Source of the DNA: Luteimonas viscosa
GTDB lineage: Bacteria; Pseudomonadota; Gammaproteobacteria; Xanthomonadales; Xanthomonadaceae
DNA length: 64,000 nucleotides
Reading direction: 5' to 3'
Assembly: GCF_008244685.1 (NCBI RefSeq)
Contig: NZ_VTFT01000001.1
Coordinates: forward strand, 909,248-973,247
This document shows, one piece after another, positions 1-7,804 of the stretch; position 1 is the stretch's first letter; each line of letters begins with the position of its first letter. The notes under the pieces were generated by a model. It made no database searches. It worked only from the letters and a program-made list of their open reading frames with translations, and was not told the origin of the DNA. The position numbers and the translations under genes were made by a program.

Positions 1-1282
1 TCGCCTCCTTTCCGCCATCCGCCGGGCGCAACGCCAGCATCGCCCTGGTGCCCCGCCCGGGCTGGGAGCTGATGTCGAGGGCCCAGCCGAGGTGCGCGCA
101 CAGGCGGGCCAGCAGGTCCAGGCCGATCCCGCCGCCGTCGCGTCCGCTGCCGCGGGCCATCCGCGCGTAGATCCGCGCGATCTCCTCGGGCGACATGCCG
201 TGCCCGGGGTCCTCGATGGTGACGGTCGCATCGGCCGACAGCGACACCCGGATCGTGCCCTGGTCGCTGTTCTCGATGGCATTGCGCAGCAGGTTGCCGA
301 TCGCGGCCTGCACGATCCCGATCGGCGCGAGCACCTCGCAGTGCGGAAGGTCCCGCACCTCGATCTCCAGTTCCTTGTCCTGCATCAGATAGCGATGGTC
401 GTCGATGATCTCGACGATCAGCTCGTCGAGCGCGATGCGGTCGTGGCTGCCCGCGAGGCGACCGGGATCCTTGGCCAGCACCAGCAGCAACGAGATCAGC
501 TGCTCCACGCCGCGGGCGGTGCGCTGCGCCCGCAGTACCTGCGTGCGCGCGGCCTCTGGCATGCCCGGCTGCTGCAACGCCAGCTCGGTGGCGCCCGCGA
601 TCACCGCCAGCGGCGTGCGCAATTCGTGGCTCGCGGTATCGATGAACACCCGCTCGCGCTCGACGAACAGCTCGTGGCGCGAGAGGTAGCCGTTGAGCGC
701 ATCGGCGATCACGAACAGTTCCGAGCTGCCGTGGCCGTCCACCACCACCCGTTGCTGCGTGGCCTCCGGGCGCAGGCGCTGGATGTCCTCGGCCAGCCGG
801 CTCAGCGGCCGCACCAGCCGCGCCGTGCCCAGCGATGCCATCACCAGCGCGATCAGCGCCAGCGTCGCGCCGGCCAGCAGGCTCCAGCGCGTCACCAGCT
901 GTTCCAGCGCCTCGAAGTCGGTGATGTCCAGCACCAGCGCAAGCCTGCCGGCGCCCTCCACGTCGCGCACCAGCACGGCGCTGCGCTCGCCTTCGACGTC
1001 GACCGCGTCATACAGCCCCGGCGCCATGCCGGCCAGGGGCGGCGGCATGCGCTCACCGGGCAGGAACAGCCGCAAGGTGTCGGAGTCCTGCCAGCGATAG
1101 CCGGGTTCGGCCTGCATGCGCCGGACGATGCTGTCCATCTCGGTGCCCAGCAGCGCGCTCCACACCGCGTGCTCGGCGCGTTCGTGGACGTGGTGGACCA
1201 CGGCGAACAGCGCGAGCGTCGCGATGGCGATGAAACCCAGGAGCCAGCCGAACGTGCGCCGGCCCAGCGACGATCTAGCCAT
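1..1282 (-). CDS. Sensor histidine kinase, 3' end beyond the window
   Basis: Membrane sensor kinase of a two-component system; 427 codons are visible and the frame runs open past base 1. The N-terminus has a membrane segment (about residues 12-30), a sensor stretch of about 100 residues, and a second membrane segment (about 134-153) followed by a HAMP-like region. The dimerisation box reads TASHELRTPL, with His219 as the phospho-acceptor. The N box (NLLRNAIEN) and G boxes (GHGMSP, GGGIGLDL) of the ATPase domain follow. The ATG at 1282 overlaps the end of the response regulator gene, so the pair is translationally coupled. The divergent lipid A-type modification genes suggest an envelope-stress or cationic-peptide sensor of the PmrB/ColS kind; this is inference. 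Confidence 0.93.
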   Translation of the reverse strand, partial: MARSSLGRRTFGWLLGFIAIATLALFAVVHHVHERAEHAVWSALLGTEMDSIVRRMQAEPGYRWQDSDTLRLFLPGERMPPPLAGMAPGLYDAVDVEGERSAVLVRDVEGAGRLALVLDITDFEALEQLVTRWSLLAGATLALIALVMASLGTARLVRPLSRLAEDIQRLRPEATQQRVVVDGHGSSELFVIADALNGYLSRHELFVERERVFIDTASHELRTPLAVIAGATELALQQPGMPEAARTQVLRAQRTARGVEQLISLLLVLAKDPGRLAGSHDRIALDELIVEIIDDHRYLMQDKELEIEVRDLPHCEVLAPIGIVQAAIGNLLRNAIENSDQGTIRVSLSADATVTIEDPGHGMSPEEIARIYARMARGSGRDGGGIGLDLLARLCAHLGWALDISSQPGRGTRAMLALRPADGGKEA

Positions 1283-2003
1283 CCCCGCCTCCCGGCGGAC
1301 CGACCAGGGCCAGGCGGTAGCCCGTCCGCGGCAGGGTATGGATCAGCTTCTCCGCGAACGGGCCGTCGACGCTGCGACGCAGCTCGTAGATGTGGGAGCG
1401 CAGCATGTCGCGGTCCGGCGGCTGGTCGCCCCACAGGGCCTGTTCCAGGCGCTCGCGCGTGACCGCCGCGGGGCTCGCCTGCATCAGCACCTCGAGCAGC
1501 TTGCGGCAGGCCGGGTACAGGTGCAGCGGCCTGCCGGCGCGGGTGGCTTCCAGGGTGCCGAGGTCGAGCTGCAGGTCGTGCACCTCCAGCACGTTGCGGC
1601 GCCCGCGCCCGCGACTGCGGGCGAGGATGGCCTCGAGCCGCACCTCGAGTTCGGGCAGTGCGAAGGGCTTGGTCAGATAGTCGTCGGCGCCGGCGCGAAA
1701 GCCGGAGATCTTGTCCGGCAGCTCGTCGCGCGCGGTCAGCATGATCACCGGCACGTCCGAGGCGTGTTCGGTGCGCAGGCGACGCAACAGCTCGGGTCCG
1801 TCCAGGCGCGGCAGCATCCAGTCGAGCACGATCGCGTCGTAGGGATGGGTGGTGGCCAGGTGCAGCCCGGTCACGCCGTCGGGGGCGGCATCGAGCACGT
1901 GGCCGCGGGCTTCGAAATAGTCGAAGAGATTGGCCGTGAGGTTGCGATTGTCTTCCACCACCAGCAATCGCACGTTCGTCTCCGGCGCTTGGGCCCAGCG
2001 CAT
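1275..2003 (-). CDS. OmpR/PhoB-family response regulator
   Basis: 242-residue transcription regulator partnered with the overlapping kinase gene. The receiver domain (about 12-125) has the acidic pocket VVEDN, phospho-acceptor Asp61 (VLDWMLP), Thr90 and Lys112 (TKPF). The C-terminal winged helix (about 137-240) contains the usual HIYELRR recognition-helix region and ends in TGYRL. The ATG at 2003 is 20 bp from a pair of 11-bp direct repeats; a GTG at 1973 is the alternative start. The gene is divergent from the GT39/eptA cluster. That layout is typical of regulators controlling lipid A modification, such as PmrA or ColR. The assignment to that regulon is inference supported by the shared box. 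Confidence 0.93.
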   Translation of the reverse strand: MRWAQAPETNVRLLVVEDNRNLTANLFDYFEARGHVLDAAPDGVTGLHLATTHPYDAIVLDWMLPRLDGPELLRRLRTEHASDVPVIMLTARDELPDKISGFRAGADDYLTKPFALPELEVRLEAILARSRGRGRRNVLEVHDLQLDLGTLEATRAGRPLHLYPACRKLLEVLMQASPAAVTRERLEQALWGDQPPDRDMLRSHIYELRRSVDGPFAEKLIHTLPRTGYRLALVGPPGGGDG

Positions 2004-2023
2004 GCCAGCTTGCCACGGCCGCG

Positions 2024-2050
2024 GTCGGAATGCTGTCGGAGCGTTCCGAC
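2024..2050. promoter_or_regulatory. Probable response-regulator box, divergent promoter
   Basis: The minus strand reads CGCTCCGACAGCATTCCGAC at 2043-2024: two TCCGAC half-sites exactly 11 bp apart. A third TCCGAC lies in the other orientation at 2045-2050. Eighteen of the 20 bases recur at 3855-3874 upstream of eptA. An 11-bp direct-repeat period is the hallmark of OmpR/PhoB-family operators. The site lies between the regulator gene and the GT39 gene. Confidence 0.6.
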
Positions 2051-2102
2051 GTTTCTTCGACGCCGCCCGCGGAGGATGGGCCCGCCTCCCCTTCATTTCC
2101 CC

Positions 2103-3851
2103 ATGCGCCGCACGCTCCGATCGCCGGGCTTCACGTTGCTGGTCCTGCTGCTCGCGGCGTCGCTGCTGGCGGGAGTCGGCCTGCGCGACCCGCATCCGGC
2201 CGACGAGCCGCGCTTCGTGCTGGTGGCCGACCACATGGTCGAATCGGGCGACTGGCTGTTCCCGCGCCGCGGAACCGAGCTCTACGCCGACAAGCCGCCG
2301 GTGTTCATGTGGCTGCTCGCCGGTGCGCAGCGGATCACCGGCGACTGGCGCACGTCGTTCCTGCTGCCGTCGTGGATCGCCGCGCTGCTGGCGCTCTGGC
2401 TCACCCAAGACCTCGCGCGCAGGCTGTGGAACCCCACCGCCGGCCGCCATGCCCTGCTGGCGCTGTTCGCCTGCCTGCAGTTCGGGCTGCAGGCCAGGCG
2501 CGCGCAGATCGACATGGTGCTGCTGGCGATGATGATGCTCTCGCTGTGGTCGCTCGCGCAGTACGTGCTGCAGCGGCGCGACCCGCGGCTGCTGGCGCTC
2601 GGCGCCTTCGCCGCGGGCCTGGGCACCGTCACCAAGGGCGTGGGCTTCCTGCCGCTGCTGGTGCTGCCGGCGCTGCCCTGGCTGGCCACGCGCCGGCCAT
2701 GGCCGGCGTCGCGCAGCCACCACCCGGTGCAGCATGTCGCCGCCGGCGTGGCCGGCTTCCTCGCCGGCGCGGGCCTGTGGCTGGTGCCGATGCTGGCCGC
2801 GGTCCTGGGCAGCGACGACCCGCAACTGCGGGCCTATGCCGCCGACATCCTGTGGAAGCAGACCGGCACCCGCTACGCCGATCCCTGGCATCACCTCAAG
2901 CCCGCCTGGTACTACCTGCAGGTGATGGCGACGCTGTGGTTGCCGGGCACGCTGCTGCTGCCATGGCTGCTGCCGGCCTGGTGGCGGCGGCTGCGCCGCG
3001 GCGATCCGCGCTGGCGGCTGCTGCTGGGCTGGGCGGCGCTGGTGCTGCTGTTCTTCAGCCTCAGCCCGGCCAAGCGCGATGTGTACGTGCTGCCGGTGCT
3101 GCCGGTGCTGGCCATCGCCGCCGCGCCACTGCTGCCCGGGCTGCTGCGGCGGCGCGACGTCCGACTGACGCTTGCCGCGTGGCTGGCGACCGTCGCGATC
3201 GTCGCCCTCGCGGCCGGACTGGCGGCCTGGCCCGAGCCGGTCGCCTGGTGGCAGCGGATCGGCGCGCGCCACGAGGCGGGCCCCGAAGTCCTGGCGGCGA
3301 TCGGGCGATGGCTGCTCGTGCTCGGGGCCTGGACCGCCGGCTGCCTCGCGTGGGCCGCGGCGTCGCGGCTGCGCCGCGTCGGCGTCGCGACGCTGCTGGC
3401 GATGGCGGGGCTGTGGACCATCCATGGCGTGGGCCTGATGCCCGCGGTCGATGCCGGCAGTTCGGCACGCGCGCTCATGCAGCAGGTGGACACGCGCATC
3501 GGCCCGGATGCGGAACTCGGCCTGCTGGCGTGGCGCGAACAGCACCTGTTGCAGGCGGGGCGCGACGTCGCCGTCTTCGGCTTCAACCGGCCCTGGCCGG
3601 CGCAGTGGCGCGACGCCGCCGCCTGGCTTGCCGCGGCGCCCGGACGCCGCTGGCTGTTCGTGCTCGAAGACGCGCTCGATCCCTGCGTCGACCGCGCCCG
3701 CGCCGCGCGCATCGGCGTGTCGAACCGCCGCACCTGGTGGCTGGTGCCGGCAAGCGCGATGGTGCCGGGTTGCATGGTCGGCACCACCGGCGACGGGAAT
3801 GAACGGCGAGCCAACGCGCGCGCGATGCCGGCCGACGTCGCCGACGATTAA
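2103..3851 (+). CDS. ArnT-like GT39-family glycosyltransferase
   Basis: 582-residue polytopic membrane protein of the ArnT/PMT (GT39) superfamily. These enzymes move a sugar from a polyprenyl-phosphate carrier to lipid A or other periplasmic acceptors. The first periplasmic loop carries the acidic signature PADEPRF and the conserved ADKPPVFMWL segment. About 10-12 hydrophobic helices follow, rich in Leu and Trp, then a soluble C-terminal stretch. The ATG at 2103 sits directly before the first membrane helix. The gene is the first of a cluster with eptA and a GT2 enzyme, divergent from a two-component system. The transferred sugar cannot be read from sequence, so it may be aminoarabinose or another sugar. 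Confidence 0.88.
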   Translation: MRRTLRSPGFTLLVLLLAASLLAGVGLRDPHPADEPRFVLVADHMVESGDWLFPRRGTELYADKPPVFMWLLAGAQRITGDWRTSFLLPSWIAALLALWLTQDLARRLWNPTAGRHALLALFACLQFGLQARRAQIDMVLLAMMMLSLWSLAQYVLQRRDPRLLALGAFAAGLGTVTKGVGFLPLLVLPALPWLATRRPWPASRSHHPVQHVAAGVAGFLAGAGLWLVPMLAAVLGSDDPQLRAYAADILWKQTGTRYADPWHHLKPAWYYLQVMATLWLPGTLLLPWLLPAWWRRLRRGDPRWRLLLGWAALVLLFFSLSPAKRDVYVLPVLPVLAIAAAPLLPGLLRRRDVRLTLAAWLATVAIVALAAGLAAWPEPVAWWQRIGARHEAGPEVLAAIGRWLLVLGAWTAGCLAWAAASRLRRVGVATLLAMAGLWTIHGVGLMPAVDAGSSARALMQQVDTRIGPDAELGLLAWREQHLLQAGRDVAVFGFNRPWPAQWRDAAAWLAAAPGRRWLFVLEDALDPCVDRARAARIGVSNRRTWWLVPASAMVPGCMVGTTGDGNERRANARAMPADVADD

Positions 3852-3854
3852 CGC

Positions 3855-3885
3855 CGCTCCGACAGGCTTCCGACCCCGCTCCGAC
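3855..3885 (+). promoter_or_regulatory. Triple 11-bp TCCGAC repeat upstream of eptA
   Basis: TCCGAC occurs at 3858, 3869 and 3880, each exactly 11 bp apart. The first two units (3855-3874) match the divergent-promoter box at 2043-2024 in 18 of 20 positions. The array ends about 105 bp before the eptA ATG. It is a probable binding site for the OmpR-type regulator at 1275-2003. Confidence 0.6.
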
Positions 3886-3991
3886 GTCTCCGCCGCAAGC
3901 ATGCGCGCATCGCCTCCAGCCGCGTGCCGGCCACTCCGATGTCCTTCGATCCGAACCCTGCCCGCGGCCACGGACGCCGCGATCCACGCGC

Positions 3992-5698
3992 ATGAACACG
4001 CACGCGCTGCACCTGCCAGCGGGAAACGCCAACGCCATGGCGCGACTCGCCACGGTCGCGCGGATGCGCCCGAGCCTGCACAGCGAGACGCTGATCGCCG
4101 GCACCAGCGCGTATTTCGCCCTGTTCGACAACGGCGCGTTCTGGCACGCGGCCGTCGACCAGCCGCTGCGCTCGCTGCCGTGGGCGCTGGCCCTGCTAGT
4201 GCTGGTGTTCGCGGCCAACGCCGTGCTGCTGTCGGCGATCGCGTGGCATCGCCTGGCCAGGCCGGCGATCGCGGCCATGCTGCTGGTCTCCGCGCTGGCC
4301 TCGCACTACACCCGCGCCTACGGCATCCACATCGATGCGGACATGGTGCGCAACGTGCTGCACACCGATCCCGGCGAATCCGCCGAATTCCTGTCCGCGG
4401 GCCTGCTCGCGAGCCTGCTCGGAGCCGTTCCCGCGCTGCTGGTGCTGTGGCGGGTGCGCCTGCGCCCGACCACGCCGGCCCAGGCCATCGTCCGCCGGCT
4501 GGCGTTCCTGGCCGGCGTCGGCCTGCTCGCGCTCGTCGCCGCACTGGGCTGTTCGCGCAACCTCAGCGCATTGCTGCGCAACCAGCGCGAGGTCCGATAT
4601 CTGGTCAACCCGGCGAACGTCGTGGTCTCGCTCGCCAAGCTGGCCACGGAAGATGCCGGAAGGCCGCGCCCGCTCGAGCCGGTCGCGCAGGACGCGACGC
4701 TGCTGCCCCGTGCGATGGGAGCGAAACCGCGGCTGCTGGTGCTGGTGGTGGGCGAAACCGCGCGCGCGGCGAACTGGGGCCTCAACGGGTACGCGCGGCA
4801 GACGACGCCGCAACTCGCGCGCACGCCCGGCGTGGTCAACTTCCCCGTCGTGAGCGCCTGCGGTACCAGCACCGAAGTGGCGCTGCCGTGCATGTTCTCG
4901 TCCTACGGACGCGAGCGTTACGACCGCGACGCCATCCGCGGGCACGAGTCGATCCTGCACGTGTTCGACCGCGCCGGCGTGTCGGTCCTCTGGCGCGACA
5001 ACCAGTCCGGCTGCAAGGGCGTCTGCGACGGGCTGGCCGTCGATCGCCCCGGCGATACGCGCGACCCGGTCTTCTGCGACACGCCGCGCTGCCTAGACGG
5101 CATCCTGCTGTCGCGGCCCGGATCCTGGCTGGGCGACGGCAGGCGCGACCGCGTGGTCGTGCTGCACATGCTCGGCAACCACGGCCCCAGCTACCGCGAC
5201 CGCTACCCGCCGCGTTTCCAGCACTACCGCCCGGTGTGCGCGTCGGCCGACCTCGGTCGCTGCAGCCGCGAGCAGATCGTCAATGCCTACGACAACGCGC
5301 TGCTCTACACCGACCACCTGCTCGCCGCGACCATCGGCCTGTTGCGCCGCCAGCCCGACTACGACGCCGCGCTGCTGTACGTCTCCGACCATGGCGAGTC
5401 GCTCGGCGAGAACGGCCTGTACCTGCACGGTTTCCCCTGGGCGATCGCGCCGCGCGAACAGGTGCAGGTACCGATGGTCGCCTGGCTGTCGCCGGGATTC
5501 GCGTCGGCGACCGGGATCGACACCGGCTGCCTCTCGCGCCGGGCCGCGCGCCCACTCAGCCACGACCACCTGTTCCATTCCCTGCTCGGTGCGATGGACG
5601 TGTCCACCCGCGAGTACCGCGTCGAACGGGACATCTTCGCGCCCTGCCGGCCGGCGGACAGGTCCGGCCGGCTTGCAGGCACGGAGACCCGCGCGTGA
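3992..5698 (+). CDS. eptA: Phosphoethanolamine transferase, EptA/MCR family
   Basis: 568-residue inner-membrane enzyme that moves phosphoethanolamine from phosphatidylethanolamine to lipid A, lowering surface charge. Several N-terminal membrane helices (about residues 33-185) precede a periplasmic sulfatase-fold domain. Zinc and catalytic residues of the family are present: Glu255 in GETAR, the nucleophile Thr292 in SACGTSTE, the GNHGPSY histidine, SDHGES, and the histidine of LHGFP. Cysteine pairs typical of the periplasmic domain are present. The ATG at 3992 lacks a good ribosome site; ATGs at 4037 and 4064 are alternatives. The gene follows the GT39 gene and overlaps the GT2 gene by 4 bp. 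An upstream repeat box suggests control by the adjacent two-component system. Confidence 0.93.
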   Translation: MNTHALHLPAGNANAMARLATVARMRPSLHSETLIAGTSAYFALFDNGAFWHAAVDQPLRSLPWALALLVLVFAANAVLLSAIAWHRLARPAIAAMLLVSALASHYTRAYGIHIDADMVRNVLHTDPGESAEFLSAGLLASLLGAVPALLVLWRVRLRPTTPAQAIVRRLAFLAGVGLLALVAALGCSRNLSALLRNQREVRYLVNPANVVVSLAKLATEDAGRPRPLEPVAQDATLLPRAMGAKPRLLVLVVGETARAANWGLNGYARQTTPQLARTPGVVNFPVVSACGTSTEVALPCMFSSYGRERYDRDAIRGHESILHVFDRAGVSVLWRDNQSGCKGVCDGLAVDRPGDTRDPVFCDTPRCLDGILLSRPGSWLGDGRRDRVVVLHMLGNHGPSYRDRYPPRFQHYRPVCASADLGRCSREQIVNAYDNALLYTDHLLAATIGLLRRQPDYDAALLYVSDHGESLGENGLYLHGFPWAIAPREQVQVPMVAWLSPGFASATGIDTGCLSRRAARPLSHDHLFHSLLGAMDVSTREYRVERDIFAPCRPADRSGRLAGTETRA

Positions 5699-6573
5699 CC
5701 GCCGCGCCGCCGCTGCTGTCGATCGTCATCCCGGTGCTCGACGAGCGCGACAACATCGTCGGCCTGCTGGACGAGATCGCGTCCGTCGAGGGCCTGCCGG
5801 ACTACGAGATCGTCTGCGTCGACGACGGCTCGCGGGACGACACGGCCGCCATCCTGCGCGCGAAGCTTTGCACGACGCCGCGCCTGCGCGTGCTCGTGCA
5901 TGCGCGGCGCAGCGGGCAGAGCGCCGCGGTCCGCAGCGGCGTCAAGGCCGCACGCGCTGCGTGGATCGCCACACTCGACGGCGACGGCCAGAACGATCCG
6001 GCCGACATCCCGCGGCTGCTGGCGGTGCGCGACGCGTCGTCCGAGGACGCGAAGCTGTTCGCCGGCTGGCGCGTCGACCGCCGGGACACTGGCAGCAAGC
6101 GCCTGGCCTCGCGCTGGGCCAACCGCATCCGCGCCGCGCTGCTGCACGACGATACCCCGGACACCGGCTGCGGCATCAAGCTGTTCGAGCGTGCCGCGTT
6201 CCTCGAGCTGCCCGCGTTCGACCACATGCACCGCTACCTGCCCGCCCTGATGCAGCGCGCCGGCTGGCGCACGCGCAGCGTTCCCGTCGGCCACCGGCCG
6301 CGCCGGGCCGGCGCATCGAAGTACGACAACCTCTCGCGCGCCATCGCCGGCGTGCAGGACCTGCTGGGCGTGCTCTGGCTGGTCCGCCGCGGCGACGCCG
6401 CGCAGGTGCGCACCGCCGAACTCCACGAAGGACGGACCGATGGACGTGATGAACCGGGAACTCGCCGCACTGGCCTGGACCGGGCTGCATGTCAGCCCGT
6501 GGAAACTGATCGGCCTGACGGGCGCCACGCTGTTCGCGCTGCGCTGGCTGGTGCAGTTCGTCGCGGCGCGTAA
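5695..6573 (+). CDS. GT2-family glycosyltransferase (polyprenyl-P sugar synthase-like)
   Basis: 292-residue GT-A fold enzyme resembling dolichol-phosphate mannose synthase and ArnC. It would load a sugar onto a polyprenyl-phosphate carrier at the cytoplasmic face. Motifs: the SIVIPVLDE start, the VDDGSRDD nucleotide site, the LDGDGQNDP DxD region, and the TGCGIKLF and RAGASKYDN acceptor-side motifs. The GTG start at 5695 shares GTGA with the eptA stop. It is a natural donor maker for the ArnT-like enzyme upstream. It lacks the C-terminal membrane helices of ArnC. The last about 45 codons overlap the next gene by 134 bp and look non-homologous, so the original stop may have been lost. Confidence 0.88.
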   Translation: MTAAPPLLSIVIPVLDERDNIVGLLDEIASVEGLPDYEIVCVDDGSRDDTAAILRAKLCTTPRLRVLVHARRSGQSAAVRSGVKAARAAWIATLDGDGQNDPADIPRLLAVRDASSEDAKLFAGWRVDRRDTGSKRLASRWANRIRAALLHDDTPDTGCGIKLFERAAFLELPAFDHMHRYLPALMQRAGWRTRSVPVGHRPRRAGASKYDNLSRAIAGVQDLLGVLWLVRRGDAAQVRTAELHEGRTDGRDEPGTRRTGLDRAACQPVETDRPDGRHAVRAALAGAVRRGA

Positions 6574-6808
6574 CGCCGGCGAGCCGGTCATCCCGCGCGC
6601 GTTCTGGGTGATGAGCCTGCTGGGCAGCTCGATGACGCTGGCCTACTTCCTGTTCTCCAGCAAGCAGGATGCGGTGGGCGTGCTGCAGAACCTGTTCCCC
6701 GCGTTCACCGCGGCCTACAGCCTCTGGCTCGACCTGAGAAAGACCCCGCCGCCGCGCGCGGAAGCCGATGCGGGCCTCGGCGCAGCGCCGCGGGGTTCAG
6801 GTTCCTGA
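6440..6808 (+). CDS. LpxB N-terminal-domain-like membrane protein (LAB_N)
   Basis: 122-residue membrane protein resembling the small domain found at the N-terminus of some lipid-A-disaccharide synthases (LAB_N), here free-standing. It has three hydrophobic helices with WKLIGLTGATLFALRWLVQF, SLLGSSMTLAYFLFS and VGVLQNLFPAFTAAYSLWL. The ATG at 6440 has AAGGA 8 bp upstream. Stand-alone copies often neighbour polyprenyl-phosphate glycosyltransferases, as here, and may help substrate flipping or act as a partner. That role is inference. The gene begins inside the 3' end of the GT2 gene, a 134-bp overlap in another frame. It closes the envelope-modification cluster. Confidence 0.85.
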   Translation: MDVMNRELAALAWTGLHVSPWKLIGLTGATLFALRWLVQFVAARNAGEPVIPRAFWVMSLLGSSMTLAYFLFSSKQDAVGVLQNLFPAFTAAYSLWLDLRKTPPPRAEADAGLGAAPRGSGS

Positions 6809-6897
6809 TTCCTGCGCGCGACGTTGCCCGCACAGGCGGCACGCGGGCTTGCGGGCCCGCCTGCGCCTGCGCGCCGGATTGCCGCGCCACGTGGGAA

Positions 6898-7230
6898 TCA
6901 GCTCGAGGCGTCCAATGCCGCTCCGAGCGGCGCGAGGTCCTCGCGAGACAGCGGGCGCACGACGCGTGCCTGTTCCTCGCCGGCGCGCAGCAGCACCAGC
7001 GTGGGCCACAGCTTGACGCCGAAGGCACGACCCAGCGGCTTGCCGCGTCCATCCTCGACCTTGAGATGGGTGAGGCCCTCGCGCGCCGCCAGCAGGGCCT
7101 GCAGCGCCGGCTGCGCGGCGCGGCAATGCCCGCACCACGGCGCGCCGAATTCCAGCAGTACCGCGCCGGGCATCGCGTCCAGCTCCGCACGCGCCGGTTC
7201 CTGCGCCGCGAACTGCGCCTGGTAGGTCAC
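6898..7230 (-). CDS. Thioredoxin-family protein
   Basis: 110-residue single-domain thioredoxin-fold protein without a signal peptide, so probably a cytoplasmic thiol-disulfide oxidoreductase. The active site is WCGHC, a PDI-like variant of the usual WCGPC, within FGAPWCGHC at about residues 28-36. The cis-proline segment (KLWPTLVLL) lies about 45 residues later. The start overlaps the stop of the host-attachment-type gene upstream by ATGA, so the two form one operon. The partner substrate is unknown. Confidence 0.88.
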   Translation of the reverse strand: MTYQAQFAAQEPARAELDAMPGAVLLEFGAPWCGHCRAAQPALQALLAAREGLTHLKVEDGRGKPLGRAFGVKLWPTLVLLRAGEEQARVVRPLSREDLAPLGAALDASS

Positions 7231-7640
7231 GACGGCCGGAGCGCGCGCTCGATGTCCTCCACCGGCGCGTTGGTCAGGGTCTTGGCCAGCTCGGTCACGG
7301 TGCGCGCCAGGACCTCCTTGTGCAGCAATGGCCGCATCCGCCCCAGCGTGGTCGGATCGGCGATCAGCACCAGCGCCTCGTACTGCTGCTTGAGCGCCCC
7401 GTCGTTGAGCGCGAGCGCCAGCTGCTTGGCGAACGTGGCCTCGTCGATCTGCTGCCCTGTCGACTCGCCCGGCATGCTGCCCGCGGGGCCGTCGTCGTCC
7501 ATGTTCATCAGCTCGCGCAGCTCCACCTGGTGCAAGGACAGGGAACGTTCGTCGCCCCGATTGCGGAACAGGCGCGCGCCACCGCCATCGGCGACGACGA
7601 CGAGCGCTTCGGAGGGAACCATGGTCATGTGCGTCTCCAC
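7227..7640 (-). CDS. Host-attachment family protein (Host_attach domain)
   Basis: 137-residue soluble protein resembling the family annotated as required for attachment to host cells. It has the VVVADGGGARLFRN start typical of the family, a linker, and a C-terminal half (FAKQLA, LVLIADPTTLGRMRPLL, LAKTLT) that resembles the eRF1 domain 3/baeRF-like fold. The biochemical role is not established, and the family name comes from a plant-attachment phenotype. In-frame ATGs occur at 7640 and 7628. The 3' end overlaps the thioredoxin-like gene by 4 bp. The neighbourhood (Mn catalase, thioredoxin) suggests a stress context. Confidence 0.8.
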   Translation of the reverse strand: METHMTMVPSEALVVVADGGGARLFRNRGDERSLSLHQVELRELMNMDDDGPAGSMPGESTGQQIDEATFAKQLALALNDGALKQQYEALVLIADPTTLGRMRPLLHKEVLARTVTELAKTLTNAPVEDIERALRPS

Positions 7641-7804
7641 TGGAATCGGAGCACTACCTTCCGCGAGCGCGGATCAAGATGGCGTGACCTGCAACGGGAC
7701 GCCGTGATCGACGGGCTGCTGCGGCACCGTGAGCCGCCCACGCCGCAAGCAAGCGCGCCCGGGCATGCCGGGCGCGCCTGCTGCCTGCCATCCTTCCGTC
7801 GGAT

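Noticed and set aside
1275..4544. Very long open minus-strand frame across the regulator and the opposite-strand GT39 gene
   Set aside because: Only the last 242 codons are the response regulator. The upstream part is antisense to a clear GT39 gene and has Arg/Gln-rich composition typical of GC-rich shadow frames.
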